The notes: generated from the sequence alone by a model not told the origin. Numbered from the stretch's first letter, positions 1 to 8,117 are shown. The stretch: 31,009 bases of DNA from Bacteroides_E sp964583185 (GCA_964583185.1 CAZOVL010000028.1:1-31009), one strand, 5' to 3'. Made by a program: numbers and translations.

Positions 1-536
1 CTATTTTATCGGTTTAGTTTTCTATTAATGTGAATGTTATGACTCTTAATAAAATAGATGGTTTGCGAATTCTATCGTTTTTCATTTATTAATTCATCAA
101 AGGATACTTTGTCCTTTAGTGTTTGACTTTTATTTTAATGAAGTTGGAATAAATTATTTATGGAAATAAATGTGTTCTGTCTTTGTTTATAAAAGGAATA
201 GATGAGATTCAGCAATAGTTTATTAAATTTACTTGAGTGGTAAACTTCAAAGATACCTAATCAGTGGAAAGGCATACTTCAATTCAATGCGATAAGAAAT
301 AATCATATGAGAATACCTTCTTAAAAAACAGATGATGAAAAAGAGAAAAAATCACTCCATTTCTAATTTTATATCCTTTTTCAATAATACTATTCATTGT
401 GTATGTCTATATGGGGGTTTGGACCTCGTTTGGCCTTATGTTTATAAGAGGTTTTATTGTTAGATCGGTTTATAATAAGAGTAATACAGTTAAAGGCAAT
501 GTGGATAGTGGAATCTGCTCTTATATTATTAGCCAT

Positions 537-566
537 TATTTATATTAGCTATAGCTAATATAAATA
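537..566. repeat. 30-bp perfect AT-rich palindrome
   Basis: Positions 537-551 are the exact reverse complement of 552-566, with centre TAGCTATAGCTA. As RNA it could fold into a hairpin of about 13 bp; as DNA it could extrude as a cruciform. No T-tract follows on the plus strand, so it is not a typical intrinsic terminator. Function unknown. Confidence 0.8.
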
Positions 567-895
567 GGGAGAAAGTGACTCTTGTTTCATCAATGTTCCA
601 AGTAGAAAATAATTACTGTAAATACTTTTAAATTGAATCTATAGGAGATAATCTTTCTTGGATGTTTTCTGCTTAATTTTATTATCCAATAAAAGTTCAT
701 GAATTTTTTAAAAAGTCGGGTATCTCGTCGTTTTGTGAACTCAGTTTCTTTACTTGTGTTACTTTTGACTTAAAAAAATAGCCTATAAATATTTAGTAAA
801 TGAGTTGTTTCCATTTTTTCTTATGTATACATTAAAACGATGTGTTTATATTTCTTTTTTTACCCTTCTTTTAAGCTCTGTAGGTTAGGTTCTCA

Positions 896-952
896 TCGGT
901 CCTAGACCGACAGGCCTTCGGTCTAGGACTGAAGCCTCTTGGGGCTAAGAGG
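896..952. repeat. Nested palindromic intergenic repeat, copy 1
   Basis: TCGGTCCTAGACCGA (896-910), a 7-base loop CAGGCCT, then TCGGTCTAGGACTGA (918-932) form a 15-bp stem with one G-U pair. The left arm is itself a palindrome (TCGGTC-CTA-GACCGA) and the right arm nearly so, so each arm can also fold alone. A second small hairpin follows directly: CCTCTT (935-940), loop GGGGCT, AAGAGG (947-952). Most of the core recurs at 8062-8117 in the same orientation, so this is a dispersed element and not a one-off terminator. Confidence 0.85.
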
Positions 953-1221
953 GAAGAAAAGGATGAGTGGAAAATGGATGATTTTTTGCGTTTTTTAGAA
1001 AAATAAAGACCTTATTGAAGTGGGTTTTAATCCCAAACCAGTTGCAATTAGGCTAGGTTTTCATTTTCTTTCATTAAGAACTTGTACACCAATATCTAAC
1101 TTCTATTATCCGGAAGTCATCTTTAGGTTTACTCTATAATATATTTAAAAGGAGAATTGACTGGCCGAATAATTAATCATCTTTACCTTGTCTAGAAATC
1201 CTGTTTGTCCTCTTTATTTAG

Positions 1222-1229
1222 TATGTTTG
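1222..1229 (+). promoter_or_regulatory. Probable -7 promoter box for surE
   Basis: TATGTTTG matches the Bacteroidota -7 consensus TAnnTTTG and lies 19 bases before the surE ATG, implying a very short leader. No clear TTTG -33 element stands at the usual 19-21 base spacing; the nearest TTTG (1204-1207) is too close. Confidence 0.45.
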
Positions 1230-1248
1230 TGCTTAAAAATAAAAGCAT

Positions 1249-2019
1249 ATGAAAGAGAAAAGACCTTTAATTTTAGTGTCAAACGATGATGGAGTAACAG
1301 CTAAGGGAGTTAATGAATTGGTTCGTTATATTCGCACTTTTGGTGATGTGGTAATGGTGGCTCCTGATTCTCCACAATCTGGAATGGGATGTGCTGTGTC
1401 GGCTTCAACACCTATTCATTATCGGGAAGTGCATAAAGAGGAGGGATTGGAAATCTATGCTTGTTCGGGTACTCCGGTGGACTGCGTGAAGTTAGCTAAA
1501 AACGTGCTGTTAGACCGGAATCCTGATCTATTGGTGAGTGGGATTAATCACGGAGATAATTCAGCTGTCAATGTGCATTACTCGGGTACGGTTGGTGCGG
1601 CAATAGAGGGGTGTATAAGTGAGATTCCTTCTTTGGCTTTCTCGCTTTGTAATCACGATGCTGATGCAGACTTTTCCAAAACGAAGAAATACATTCAGCA
1701 GTTGGTTCAATTGGTGTTGAAAGAGGGGTTGCCTCAATGGACCTGTTTGAATGTTAACTTTCCCGAAGTAGCAAGCTTTAAGGGGGTAAAAGTATGTGAG
1801 CAAGCTACAGGTCGATGGATAAAAGAGTTGGAGCCTTGCCCTAGAAAAAGAGACAAGAACTACTATTGGCTAAGTGGTAATTTTCAAGCACAGGAACCGG
1901 ATAATGAAAAATCCGATTATTGGGCTTTGAATAATGGTTATGTAGCCATTACACCAATTACAGTTGAAGTAACCGCTCATCATTACATAGAAAAACTATC
2001 CAATTTATTAAATGTCTAA
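1249..2019 (+). CDS. surE: 5'/3'-nucleotidase SurE
   Basis: SurE is a metal-dependent phosphatase that removes phosphate from nucleoside 5'- and 3'-monophosphates in the cytoplasm, linked to stationary-phase survival. The 256-residue protein has the family signatures in order. SNDDG at 11-15 supplies the metal-binding aspartates D13 and D14. PQSG around residue 44 and SGIN at 97-100 carry the other ligands. SGTPVDCVK lies at 73-81 and YSGTVGAA follows. Length matches the family. The ATG is chosen because the N-terminal strand (RPLILVSNDD) starts directly after it and a promoter box lies just upstream. Spacing to lpxB is 13 bases, so the two are probably cotranscribed. Confidence 0.95.
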   Translation: MKEKRPLILVSNDDGVTAKGVNELVRYIRTFGDVVMVAPDSPQSGMGCAVSASTPIHYREVHKEEGLEIYACSGTPVDCVKLAKNVLLDRNPDLLVSGINHGDNSAVNVHYSGTVGAAIEGCISEIPSLAFSLCNHDADADFSKTKKYIQQLVQLVLKEGLPQWTCLNVNFPEVASFKGVKVCEQATGRWIKELEPCPRKRDKNYYWLSGNFQAQEPDNEKSDYWALNNGYVAITPITVEVTAHHYIEKLSNLLNV

Positions 2020-2032
2020 ATAACATCATCAA

Positions 2033-3175
2033 ATGAAATACTACCTAATTGTAGGTGAAGCCTCGGGTGATCTTCACGCTTCCCATTTAATGGCTGCTTT
2101 AAAAGAGAGAGATGCTCAGGCAGAGTTTCGTTTCTTTGGTGGTGATTATATGGAAAAAGTGGGAGGAACACTGATTAAACATTACAAAGAGTTGGCTTTT
2201 ATGGGAGTTGGTCCGGTTCTTTTGAATCTGAGAACCATTCTCTCCAATATGAAACTATGCAAGCAGGACATTGTTCAGTGGAACCCCGATGTGGTTATAT
2301 TGGTTGATTATCCTGGGTTTAATTTGAAAATTGCTAAATACATTAAGAAAAAAACATCTATACCTATTTATTACTACATCTCTCCTAAAATTTGGGCTTG
2401 GAAAGAATATAGAATAAAAAACATTAAACGGGATGTGGATGAGCTCTTTTCTATTTTACCTTTTGAAGAGGATTTTTATGAGAAAAAACACAATTATCCA
2501 ATACATTATATCGGTAATCCTACGGTTGATGAGATTGCTCAATTCAAAGAAAATTATCAAGAGGGAATTGATTCCTTTAGAGAAAAAAACAAGATTACTA
2601 ATAGTAAGCCTTTGATTGCTATTTTATCGGGGAGTAGAAAACAAGAAATAAAAGATAATTTGCCTTCAATGATTGAATCTGCATCTGTCTTTGCCGATTA
2701 TCAGTTGGTTTTGGCAGGAGCTCCGGGTATAGATTCTTCTTTTTATAAGCAATACATTGATCAGCAATATGATGTTCAAGTTGTTTTTAATCAGACCTAT
2801 GAACTATTGTCTCACGCTTCTGCTGCATTGGTTACTTCCGGTACTGCAACATTAGAAACAGCTTTGTTTGAGGTGCCTCAGGTGGTTTGTTATTACACTC
2901 CTTTAGCTCCATTGATTAGTGTAGTTAAGAAGATTATATTGAGTGTAAAACACATTTCATTGGTTAATTTAATTGCAGATAAAACGGTTGTAGAAGAATT
3001 GGTGGCTCGAGATTTCTCAGTGAAAAACATACGTTCTGTATTGAATAAAATACTGAATGATTTGAACTATCGCGAATCTATGTTAGAGGGGTATCACATT
3101 GTTAAAACTGCTTTAGGTGAACCGGGTGCTCCTGAACACGCAGCAGAAGAAATGCTTAAATTATTGAAAAAATAA
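2033..3175 (+). CDS. lpxB: Lipid-A-disaccharide synthase LpxB
   Basis: LpxB is a GT19 glycosyltransferase. It joins UDP-2,3-diacylglucosamine to lipid X (2,3-diacylglucosamine 1-phosphate) to form the lipid A disaccharide on the inner face of the inner membrane. The 380-residue protein begins with the characteristic GEASGDLHA (8-16). It carries PKIWAWKEYR, HYIGNPTVDE, the nucleotide-binding SGSRKQEIKDNLP and the C-terminal SGTATLETAL motif. Length is normal for the family. It follows surE by 13 bases on the same strand, an arrangement I associate with Bacteroidetes genomes. It implies lipopolysaccharide with lipid A, consistent with a Gram-negative host. Confidence 0.96.
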   Translation: MKYYLIVGEASGDLHASHLMAALKERDAQAEFRFFGGDYMEKVGGTLIKHYKELAFMGVGPVLLNLRTILSNMKLCKQDIVQWNPDVVILVDYPGFNLKIAKYIKKKTSIPIYYYISPKIWAWKEYRIKNIKRDVDELFSILPFEEDFYEKKHNYPIHYIGNPTVDEIAQFKENYQEGIDSFREKNKITNSKPLIAILSGSRKQEIKDNLPSMIESASVFADYQLVLAGAPGIDSSFYKQYIDQQYDVQVVFNQTYELLSHASAALVTSGTATLETALFEVPQVVCYYTPLAPLISVVKKIILSVKHISLVNLIADKTVVEELVARDFSVKNIRSVLNKILNDLNYRESMLEGYHIVKTALGEPGAPEHAAEEMLKLLKK

Positions 3176-3220
3176 GGGGCAATTGATGGTTTGATGCAGT
3201 ATTTTTTACATTTTGCGTTT

Positions 3221-3236
3221 ACTCTATACATAGAGT
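3221..3236. repeat. Small palindrome upstream of NigD-like gene
   Basis: ACTCTAT-AC-ATAGAGT is a 7-bp inverted repeat with a 2-base centre, 18 bases before the first ATG of the downstream gene. It could be an operator or a weak hairpin. No recognisable -7 box is adjacent. Confidence 0.35.
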
Positions 3237-3253
3237 ATAAATAGTTGTAAAAT

Positions 3254-4024
3254 ATGCGTGTTATGAAATTAAGTAATCGTTTTTTATTATTGTTAGTAAC
3301 CCTTTTATCTCTCACATTTACCTCATGTGATGATGACGATGGTTACTCATTAGGCAACTTCGTAGGAAGGATTGCCACTGTTAAGATTGAATCAGGCGTT
3401 TCTTACATCTTGGCTGATGATCAGACTACTTTATTACCTATTGCAGGATATTTTCCAGCCTCTCAGTTAGTTGATGGAGAGCGTATAGCTGTTAATTATA
3501 CGTTACTTTATGATAACTTCCAAGGATATGATCACGCCATTAAAGTCAATCACTTTTATAAAGTGCTAACCAAACCGGTAGAGACTCTTGCAACTGAAGA
3601 GGATGATAAAAAGTTTGGAGATGATGTGGTTTGGATTTACGACCTTTGGGTTGGTGGTAACTATTTAAATGTACAGTTTGCTTATCCTTATCCTTTATCT
3701 GAGAGACATCGCGTGAGTTTAGTTAAAAATGAATTAGCAGAGACTGTAGACGATGGTTATGTTCATCTAGAATATAGATATAATGCTCAGGGAGATTTAG
3801 ACAATACTGAAGTGCAAACTGTTCTATTCTTCTCTTTTGTCTCTTTTAATTTGAATTCCATCGATATTCCCAAAGATGCAAAAGGAATTAAGATTAAAAT
3901 TAATTCTGTAAAGAATGGTCATCGGGTTTTGACGTATGAAAGAAATCAATCGGAAGATAATAAAAGTGTAGATTTTGAAGAGGGAAGTGTTTCGGCATCT
4001 AAAGTCTCTTCTCATTTGCATTAG
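3254..4024 (+). CDS. NigD-like lipoprotein
   Basis: A 256-residue predicted lipoprotein. A hydrophobic signal segment ends in FTSC, and the cysteine is followed by DDDDG, an acidic stretch like the surface lipoprotein export signals known in Bacteroidota. The body has the pattern of Bacteroidales NigD-like proteins: an N-terminal small beta domain (NFVGRIATVKIESG..YILADD) and a C-terminal beta-sandwich. The family was named from a nig bacteriocin-linked locus in Bacteroides; its biochemical role is unknown. An ATG three codons in (3263) is an equally good start. The gene lies 78 bases after lpxB and may have its own promoter. A strong hairpin terminator follows at 4095-4143. Confidence 0.75.
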   Translation: MRVMKLSNRFLLLLVTLLSLTFTSCDDDDGYSLGNFVGRIATVKIESGVSYILADDQTTLLPIAGYFPASQLVDGERIAVNYTLLYDNFQGYDHAIKVNHFYKVLTKPVETLATEEDDKKFGDDVVWIYDLWVGGNYLNVQFAYPYPLSERHRVSLVKNELAETVDDGYVHLEYRYNAQGDLDNTEVQTVLFFSFVSFNLNSIDIPKDAKGIKIKINSVKNGHRVLTYERNQSEDNKSVDFEEGSVSASKVSSHLH

Positions 4025-4094
4025 AAGTGTTTAGCAACAAAAAGTATGTCTCATTTCATATTGAAGACTAGCTAGACGCTTTGTCATCAAAAAT

Positions 4095-4146
4095 AAAATC
4101 ACCCCAATTCTTAAGTGTAAAGATCAAGAATCGGGGTGATTTTTAT
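4095..4146. terminator. Bidirectional intrinsic terminator
   Basis: An 18-nt stem (4095-4112 with 4126-4143, one mismatch) encloses a 13-base loop. It is flanked by A-rich sequence on the left and T-rich on the right, so it can stop transcription from both the NigD-like gene (+) and cdsA (-), which converge here. Confidence 0.85.
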
Positions 4147-4199
4147 TTTAACAAGAATATTCTTGCTTGTGATTTCTCTTTTCTGAATAAAAAACTACA

Positions 4200-5042
4200 T
4201 CAAGTCGTGAAAAAGTTAAATAGGTAGAGACAAACAACCGCTGCCGGTATAGCCATAAGAGCACTGTCAAAACGGTCAAGGAATCCTCCATGTCCGGGTA
4301 ATATATGCCCTGAGTCTTTGATGCCTAATGTTCGTTTCATTAATGATTCACTTAAGTCGCCCCAAGTTCCAAAAATAACAACAGTAAGTCCCAAAGTTAA
4401 CCACTGAATTAAGGTCAGTGTGGGAAAATACATTGAGAGAATCCAAGCAGCAACTAAGGTCAGTAATCCGCCTCCAATAGATCCCTCCCAAGATTTCTTG
4501 GGCGATATTCTTTCAAATAACCGATGTTTTCCCAATGTTACACCAAAAAGATAAGCTCCGGAGTCATTAACCCATAGAAATACAAATACTGAAAGCGGTA
4601 ATATGGGATTAAAATCCACTACTTGTGGGTCATAGGTAGGCTGGAATGCCAATATATTTAATAAAGCAAAAGGAACTACTGCATATATTTGACTAAGCAT
4701 GGTAAAAGCCCAATTAGCAATTGGGTTTTCTTTTTTTAGGTAGAGCTCACTAATAATCAAATAGAGAATAATCAGAATATAAGGAATAAAGATATCCGCT
4801 TTTGTTATATTCGATTGATGAAGTGCTGATGCCAAAAAAAGATAGGCTCCTGCAAGTGTTACCATTTTTTTATTGATACTTACTTGTTGATTGTTGTTTA
4901 TGATTGTTGCAAACTCATAAACACAAAAGGAAGTAATCAATGTGAAAAGAAGCATATAAGAGTAGGGGTTAAAGTAAGTAGCAGTAAGAATGACTGCTAC
5001 TAATAAAACCCCAATAATTGTTCGTGTAATTAAATTTTTCAC
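4200..5042 (-). CDS. cdsA: Phosphatidate cytidylyltransferase CdsA
   Basis: CdsA makes CDP-diacylglycerol from CTP and phosphatidic acid, the branch point for membrane phospholipids, in the inner membrane. The 280-residue protein is mostly hydrophobic helices. It ends with the CDS family signature at about residues 233-259: SLMKRTLGIKDSG followed by LPGHGGFLDRFD, with the conserved Lys-Arg, Lys-Asp and Asp-Arg-x-Asp residues all present. Length is typical. It starts 11 bases after the ftsH stop, so it is the last gene of the rsfS-ftsH-cdsA operon. The shared terminator hairpin lies just downstream of its stop. Confidence 0.94.
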   Translation of the reverse strand: MKNLITRTIIGVLLVAVILTATYFNPYSYMLLFTLITSFCVYEFATIINNNQQVSINKKMVTLAGAYLFLASALHQSNITKADIFIPYILIILYLIISELYLKKENPIANWAFTMLSQIYAVVPFALLNILAFQPTYDPQVVDFNPILPLSVFVFLWVNDSGAYLFGVTLGKHRLFERISPKKSWEGSIGGGLLTLVAAWILSMYFPTLTLIQWLTLGLTVVIFGTWGDLSESLMKRTLGIKDSGHILPGHGGFLDRFDSALMAIPAAVVCLYLFNFFTT

Positions 5043-5053
5043 GGTAAGTTTCT

Positions 5054-7099
5054 TTAGGATAAAGTTGAATCAGTATCTAATGATTTTTCTGTTTCATTTT
5101 CTGAAGTCGAGGGGGTTGAGTGGTTTTCTACATTTATCACCTCTTCCTCCGATTTCTTTTCTTCCTTTTCTTTCGATTCAGCATTGGCTTTTTCCTCCAA
5201 TGCCATAATTTCTTCCGATCTTGATGTCCATTGACGTTTACCAAATATCTTTTCTACATCTTCAGCATGAATAACCTCTTTAACAATTAACTCTTCAGCC
5301 AAGATGTTATGCTCTTTTTGATGTTTTGATAGAATGCGTTTAGCTCTTTCGTACTGTTCAGCAATCATTTTCCGAACTTCAAGGTCAATTTGTTCAGCCG
5401 TGCTTTCACTGTATGGTTTGGTAAAGTATTCCGAATTGGCATTATAGTATGATAAATTAGGCAAAGTATCGCTCATACCTAAATAGGCAATCATACCATA
5501 CGCTTGTTTTGTTACTCGCTCTAAGTCGTTCATTGCTCCGGATGATATCTTTCCAACAAATACCTCTTCTGCTGCTCTACCTCCTAGAGTAGCACACATT
5601 TCGTCTAACATCTGTTCTTTGGTGGTGATTTGTCTCTCTTCGGGTAAATACCAAGCAGCACCTAAAGAACGTCCACGAGGAACAATAGTAACCTTTATTA
5701 AAGGATTGGCGTGTTCCAATAACCAAGAAAGACTAGCGTGTCCTGCTTCGTGAATTGCAATGGTGCGTCTTTCCTCTTTGGTCATTATTTTAGTTTTCTT
5801 CTCAAGTCCAGCCACTATACGATCAATAGCATCGGAGAAGTCTTGTCTTTGAACAATGGTTTTTTCTTTTCTTGCGGCAATCAAAGCAGCCTCATTACAC
5901 ACATTGGCTATATCAGCTCCAGAGAATCCGGGCGTTTGTCTAGCCAAAATATCAATATCAACTGAACTGTCGTATTTAATGGGACGGAGATGTACACCAA
6001 AAATTTCTTTACGTTCATTGAGGTCGGGTAAATCCACGTGAATCTGACGGTCAAATCTACCGGCACGAAGCAGTGCTTTGTCCAGCACGTCCACGCGGTT
6101 GGTTGCAGCCAAGATGATAACTCCACTGTTTGAACCAAATCCATCCATCTCAGTGAGTAACTGGTTCAAAGTGTTCTCTCTTTCATCATTGCCACCCATA
6201 GAAGGGTTTTTCCCCCGGGCACGACCTATGGCATCAATCTCATCAATAAACACAATGCAAGGTGCTTTTTCCTTGGCCTGCTTAAATAAGTCTCTTACTC
6301 TGGATGCGCCAACCCCCACAAACATTTCCACAAAATCGGAACCTGCTAAAGAGAAGAAAGGCACACTAGCTTCTCCGGCTACCGCTTTTGCCAATAAAGT
6401 TTTTCCTGTTCCGGGTGGGCCTACAAGAAGAGCACCTTTAGGAATTTTACCTCCTAGGTCAGTATATTTTTGAGGTTGCTTTAAGAATTCAACAATCTCT
6501 TCAACCTCTTGTTTTGCTTCTGATAAACCGGCTACATCTTTAAATGTAACATTGATGTCGCCCCCTTTTTCAAAAAGCTGAGCTTTAGATTTTCCTACAT
6601 TAAATACATTTCCTGCACCACCTCCTTTGGAGCTCATTCTACGCATTAAGTAGATCCACAGACCAATGAAAAAGGCAAAAGGAAGGATATTCCATAGGAA
6701 CATACTGAAATAATCTTTCTTCTGTTCATATTTGGCCTCTCCATCAAAAGTTCCAACTTCCGACTGATTCTCAACGTATGTGGAAAGCTTATCCATTGAA
6801 GGAGCTTGAGTATATACCACCGGGTTTTTTCCAACACGTACAGAGTCTTTTCCAAATACATCTTTAATGTGTTCTGGTTTTAAATAAACTTCCACTGAAT
6901 TATCATCAAATCCAATGACTTTATTCACATAGCCATTTTGAATGTACTCCTGAAATTGGGTGTAAGAAACCTCTTTCGTAGCCGATCCTTTATTGTTTGC
7001 AAAAAAAAGAACGATAAGCGATATGGCTATCAACATATATATCCAACTTAAGTTAAACTTAGGGATATTAGGAATATTCTGCTTTTTATTATTATTCAT
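5054..7099 (-). CDS. ftsH: ATP-dependent zinc metalloprotease FtsH
   Basis: FtsH is a hexameric inner-membrane AAA+ protease that degrades misfolded membrane proteins and short-lived regulators. Residue layout: first membrane helix about 18-34, extracytoplasmic domain, second helix about 134-151. The Walker A motif GPPGTGKT is at 227-234, Walker B VFIDEID at 283-289 and the second region of homology with RAGRFD at 345-350. The zinc-binding HEAGH is at 450-454, with the likely third ligand D525. All catalytic residues are present. The C-terminal 45 residues are highly charged and low in complexity, a common variable tail. It lies between rsfS (6-base gap) and cdsA (11-base gap). Confidence 0.98.
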   Translation of the reverse strand: MNNNKKQNIPNIPKFNLSWIYMLIAISLIVLFFANNKGSATKEVSYTQFQEYIQNGYVNKVIGFDDNSVEVYLKPEHIKDVFGKDSVRVGKNPVVYTQAPSMDKLSTYVENQSEVGTFDGEAKYEQKKDYFSMFLWNILPFAFFIGLWIYLMRRMSSKGGGAGNVFNVGKSKAQLFEKGGDINVTFKDVAGLSEAKQEVEEIVEFLKQPQKYTDLGGKIPKGALLVGPPGTGKTLLAKAVAGEASVPFFSLAGSDFVEMFVGVGASRVRDLFKQAKEKAPCIVFIDEIDAIGRARGKNPSMGGNDERENTLNQLLTEMDGFGSNSGVIILAATNRVDVLDKALLRAGRFDRQIHVDLPDLNERKEIFGVHLRPIKYDSSVDIDILARQTPGFSGADIANVCNEAALIAARKEKTIVQRQDFSDAIDRIVAGLEKKTKIMTKEERRTIAIHEAGHASLSWLLEHANPLIKVTIVPRGRSLGAAWYLPEERQITTKEQMLDEMCATLGGRAAEEVFVGKISSGAMNDLERVTKQAYGMIAYLGMSDTLPNLSYYNANSEYFTKPYSESTAEQIDLEVRKMIAEQYERAKRILSKHQKEHNILAEELIVKEVIHAEDVEKIFGKRQWTSRSEEIMALEEKANAESKEKEEKKSEEEVINVENHSTPSTSENETEKSLDTDSTLS

Positions 7100-7105
7100 G
7101 TTTCT

Positions 7106-7471
7106 TTAATCTTCTTTGATAGTAGGGATAGAGGTGAGCTCTGCATCAGCCCATAATGTCTCTAACTTATAGTAATCTCTTGTTTCAGGTAAGAAAATAT
7201 GAACCAACACATCCGCATAATCCATTGCTACCCATTGTGAGCTACTTTGCCCATCAATAGCTATTGGACTTTCTTTTTGTCTGTCAAAAACAATATGTTT
7301 AATTGAATCAACTATAGCACTTACTTGTGTTGGAGTATTTCCTTGGCAAATAACAAAAAACTTACAAATAGTGTTTTCAATAGATGTGAGATTAGCGATT
7401 ATTATATTCTCTCCTTTTTTTTCTTGAATTCCCTCTGTTATGTTTTTTATTAATTGATTTGTTTCGTTCAT
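7106..7471 (-). CDS. rsfS: Ribosome silencing factor RsfS
   Basis: RsfS (Iojap/YbeB family) binds ribosomal protein L14 on the 50S subunit and blocks subunit joining when nutrients run short. The 121-residue protein has the family core: KFFVICQGNTPTQVSAI, then DGQSSSQWVAMDYADVLVHIF, and the terminal ETRDYYKLETLWADAE. Length is typical. It is the first gene of the rsfS-ftsH-cdsA operon. A -7 box on the minus strand lies about 100 bases upstream at 7570-7577. Confidence 0.94.
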   Translation of the reverse strand: MNETNQLIKNITEGIQEKKGENIIIANLTSIENTICKFFVICQGNTPTQVSAIVDSIKHIVFDRQKESPIAIDGQSSSQWVAMDYADVLVHIFLPETRDYYKLETLWADAELTSIPTIKED

Positions 7472-7569
7472 TGAGTTTGATTAAAAGTTATAATGCCTTT
7501 ATGTGTTAGTCTAAACCTATAACACTTAAATGGTTGGTTTGTTTAGTTCGAATCTATTACAATAGTTTG

Positions 7570-7577
7570 CAAATATA
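7570..7577 (-). promoter_or_regulatory. Probable -7 box of the rsfS-ftsH-cdsA operon
   Basis: The minus strand reads TATATTTG, a full match to TAnnTTTG. The implied leader before the rsfS ATG is about 90 bases. No clean TTTG -33 element is visible at the standard spacing, so the call rests on the -7 box alone. Confidence 0.45.
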
Positions 7578-7716
7578 CGCTGATTTATCCTATAGTTAAA
7601 AGTTATTTTGTAAAACTGTTATGGTTTTTTTGTTTTTTACAGATTGACAGAAGGATTAAAGTGTTTTTAATAAAGAAAAAACTAAAAGATTCCTCTTTTA
7701 GTTGAAAAATAAATTC

Positions 7717-7724
7717 TAAATTTG
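7717..7724 (+). promoter_or_regulatory. Probable -7 box for tRNA-Gln
   Basis: TAAATTTG fits TAnnTTTG and lies 20 bases before the first base of the tRNA, leaving a short 5' leader for RNase P to remove. The -33 region is T-rich but has no exact TTTG. Confidence 0.5.
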
Positions 7725-7744
7725 CAGATGAAAGTCTTTGCTAT

Positions 7745-7815
7745 TGGGCTATGGTGTAATGGTAACACTTCAGATTCTGGTCCTGACATTCCAAGTTCGA
7801 ATCTTGGTAGCCCAA
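7745..7815 (+). tRNA. tRNA-Gln (anticodon CTG)
   Basis: A full cloverleaf can be drawn. The acceptor stem is TGGGCTA (7745-7751) with TAGCCCA (7808-7814) and discriminator A at 7815. The D arm contains GTG/CAC and TGGT. The anticodon stem is TCAGA/CCTGA (7770-7774 / 7782-7786) around loop TTCTGGT, anticodon CTG at 7777-7779. The T arm is CCAAG-TTCGAAT-CTTGG. The 3' CCA is not encoded. The U-starting acceptor and the anticodon assign it to glutamine (codon CAG). The innermost anticodon-stem pair (7774-7782) is A with C, a mismatch. Confidence 0.93.
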
Positions 7816-7834
7816 CCTCCATGAATAAATCTCT

Positions 7835-7877
7835 GAAATCGGTGGTATCTTTGTTGATACCATCGATTTCTACTTTT
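7835..7877 (+). terminator. Terminator after tRNA-Gln
   Basis: GAAATCGGTGGTATC (7835-7849), loop TTTGTT, GATACCATCGATTTC (7856-7870) form a 15-bp stem with one G-U pair, followed by TACTTTT. It begins 20 bases after the tRNA 3' end. Confidence 0.7.
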
Positions 7878-8061
7878 AAAGAAATGACGACTTTTTTAGT
7901 ATTCAAGGTTCTTGGGTAATCTGTTTTTTTGTTTTAGTCACATTGAATCCTCGTCTTTTATAGTTCTAATTTATCCTCTGATAAAGATAAGTAGAGCCTT
8001 TTTTCTCTAATTTATTATTTTTTCAATACCTTGCTTACACAGCTTGTAGTTGGGGTGTAAG

Positions 8062-8117
8062 TCGGTCCTAGACCGAGCACCCTTCAGTCCTAGACCGACA
8101 GGCCTTCGGTCTAGGAC
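8062..8117. repeat. Nested palindromic intergenic repeat, copy 2
   Basis: TCGGTCCTAGACCGA (8062-8076), spacer GCACCCTTC, then AGTCCTAGACCGA (8086-8098), loop CAGGCCT and TCGGTCTAGGAC (8106-8117). The last three blocks repeat the core of copy 1 at 896-932. This copy has an extra left arm, so the single right arm could pair with either of two left arms. An outer GGGTG (8053-8057) can also pair with CACCC (8078-8082). The rest of 7878-8210 shows no gene. Confidence 0.85.

Larger units (their letters stand above)
1..1248. other. Gene-poor, AT-rich intergenic stretch
   Basis: I see no convincing gene in this 1.25 kb. The base composition is very AT-rich and stops are frequent in all frames. The only open stretch that reads like protein is in the frame through 411-548 (open from about 339). 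It would encode about 70 residues with a hydrophobic start, but has no ATG before 411, and an ATG pair at 332-337 lies in other frames. It could be a decayed membrane-protein gene or chance. Structured elements inside the stretch are a 30-bp perfect palindrome (537-566), the nested palindromic repeat (896-952), and a 9-bp inverted repeat between 1-9 and 49-57. The 3' end carries the likely surE promoter. Confidence 0.6.

Noticed and set aside
896..932. CRISPR-like repeat
   Set aside because: Only two dispersed copies 7 kb apart, no regular spacers and no cas genes. The nested palindromes fit a REP-like element.
3221..3236. Small palindrome as a terminator for lpxB
   Set aside because: The 7-bp AT-rich stem with a 2-base centre and no T run is too weak.
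6078..6473. 131-codon open frame on the plus strand opposite ftsH
   Set aside because: It lies entirely antisense to the AAA domain of ftsH, and its length reflects the composition of that conserved region. There is no recognisable domain or start signal.
7682..7919. Open frames of 74 and 65 codons on both strands
   Set aside because: Both run across tRNA-Gln and its terminator. The conserved sequence is explained by the tRNA.
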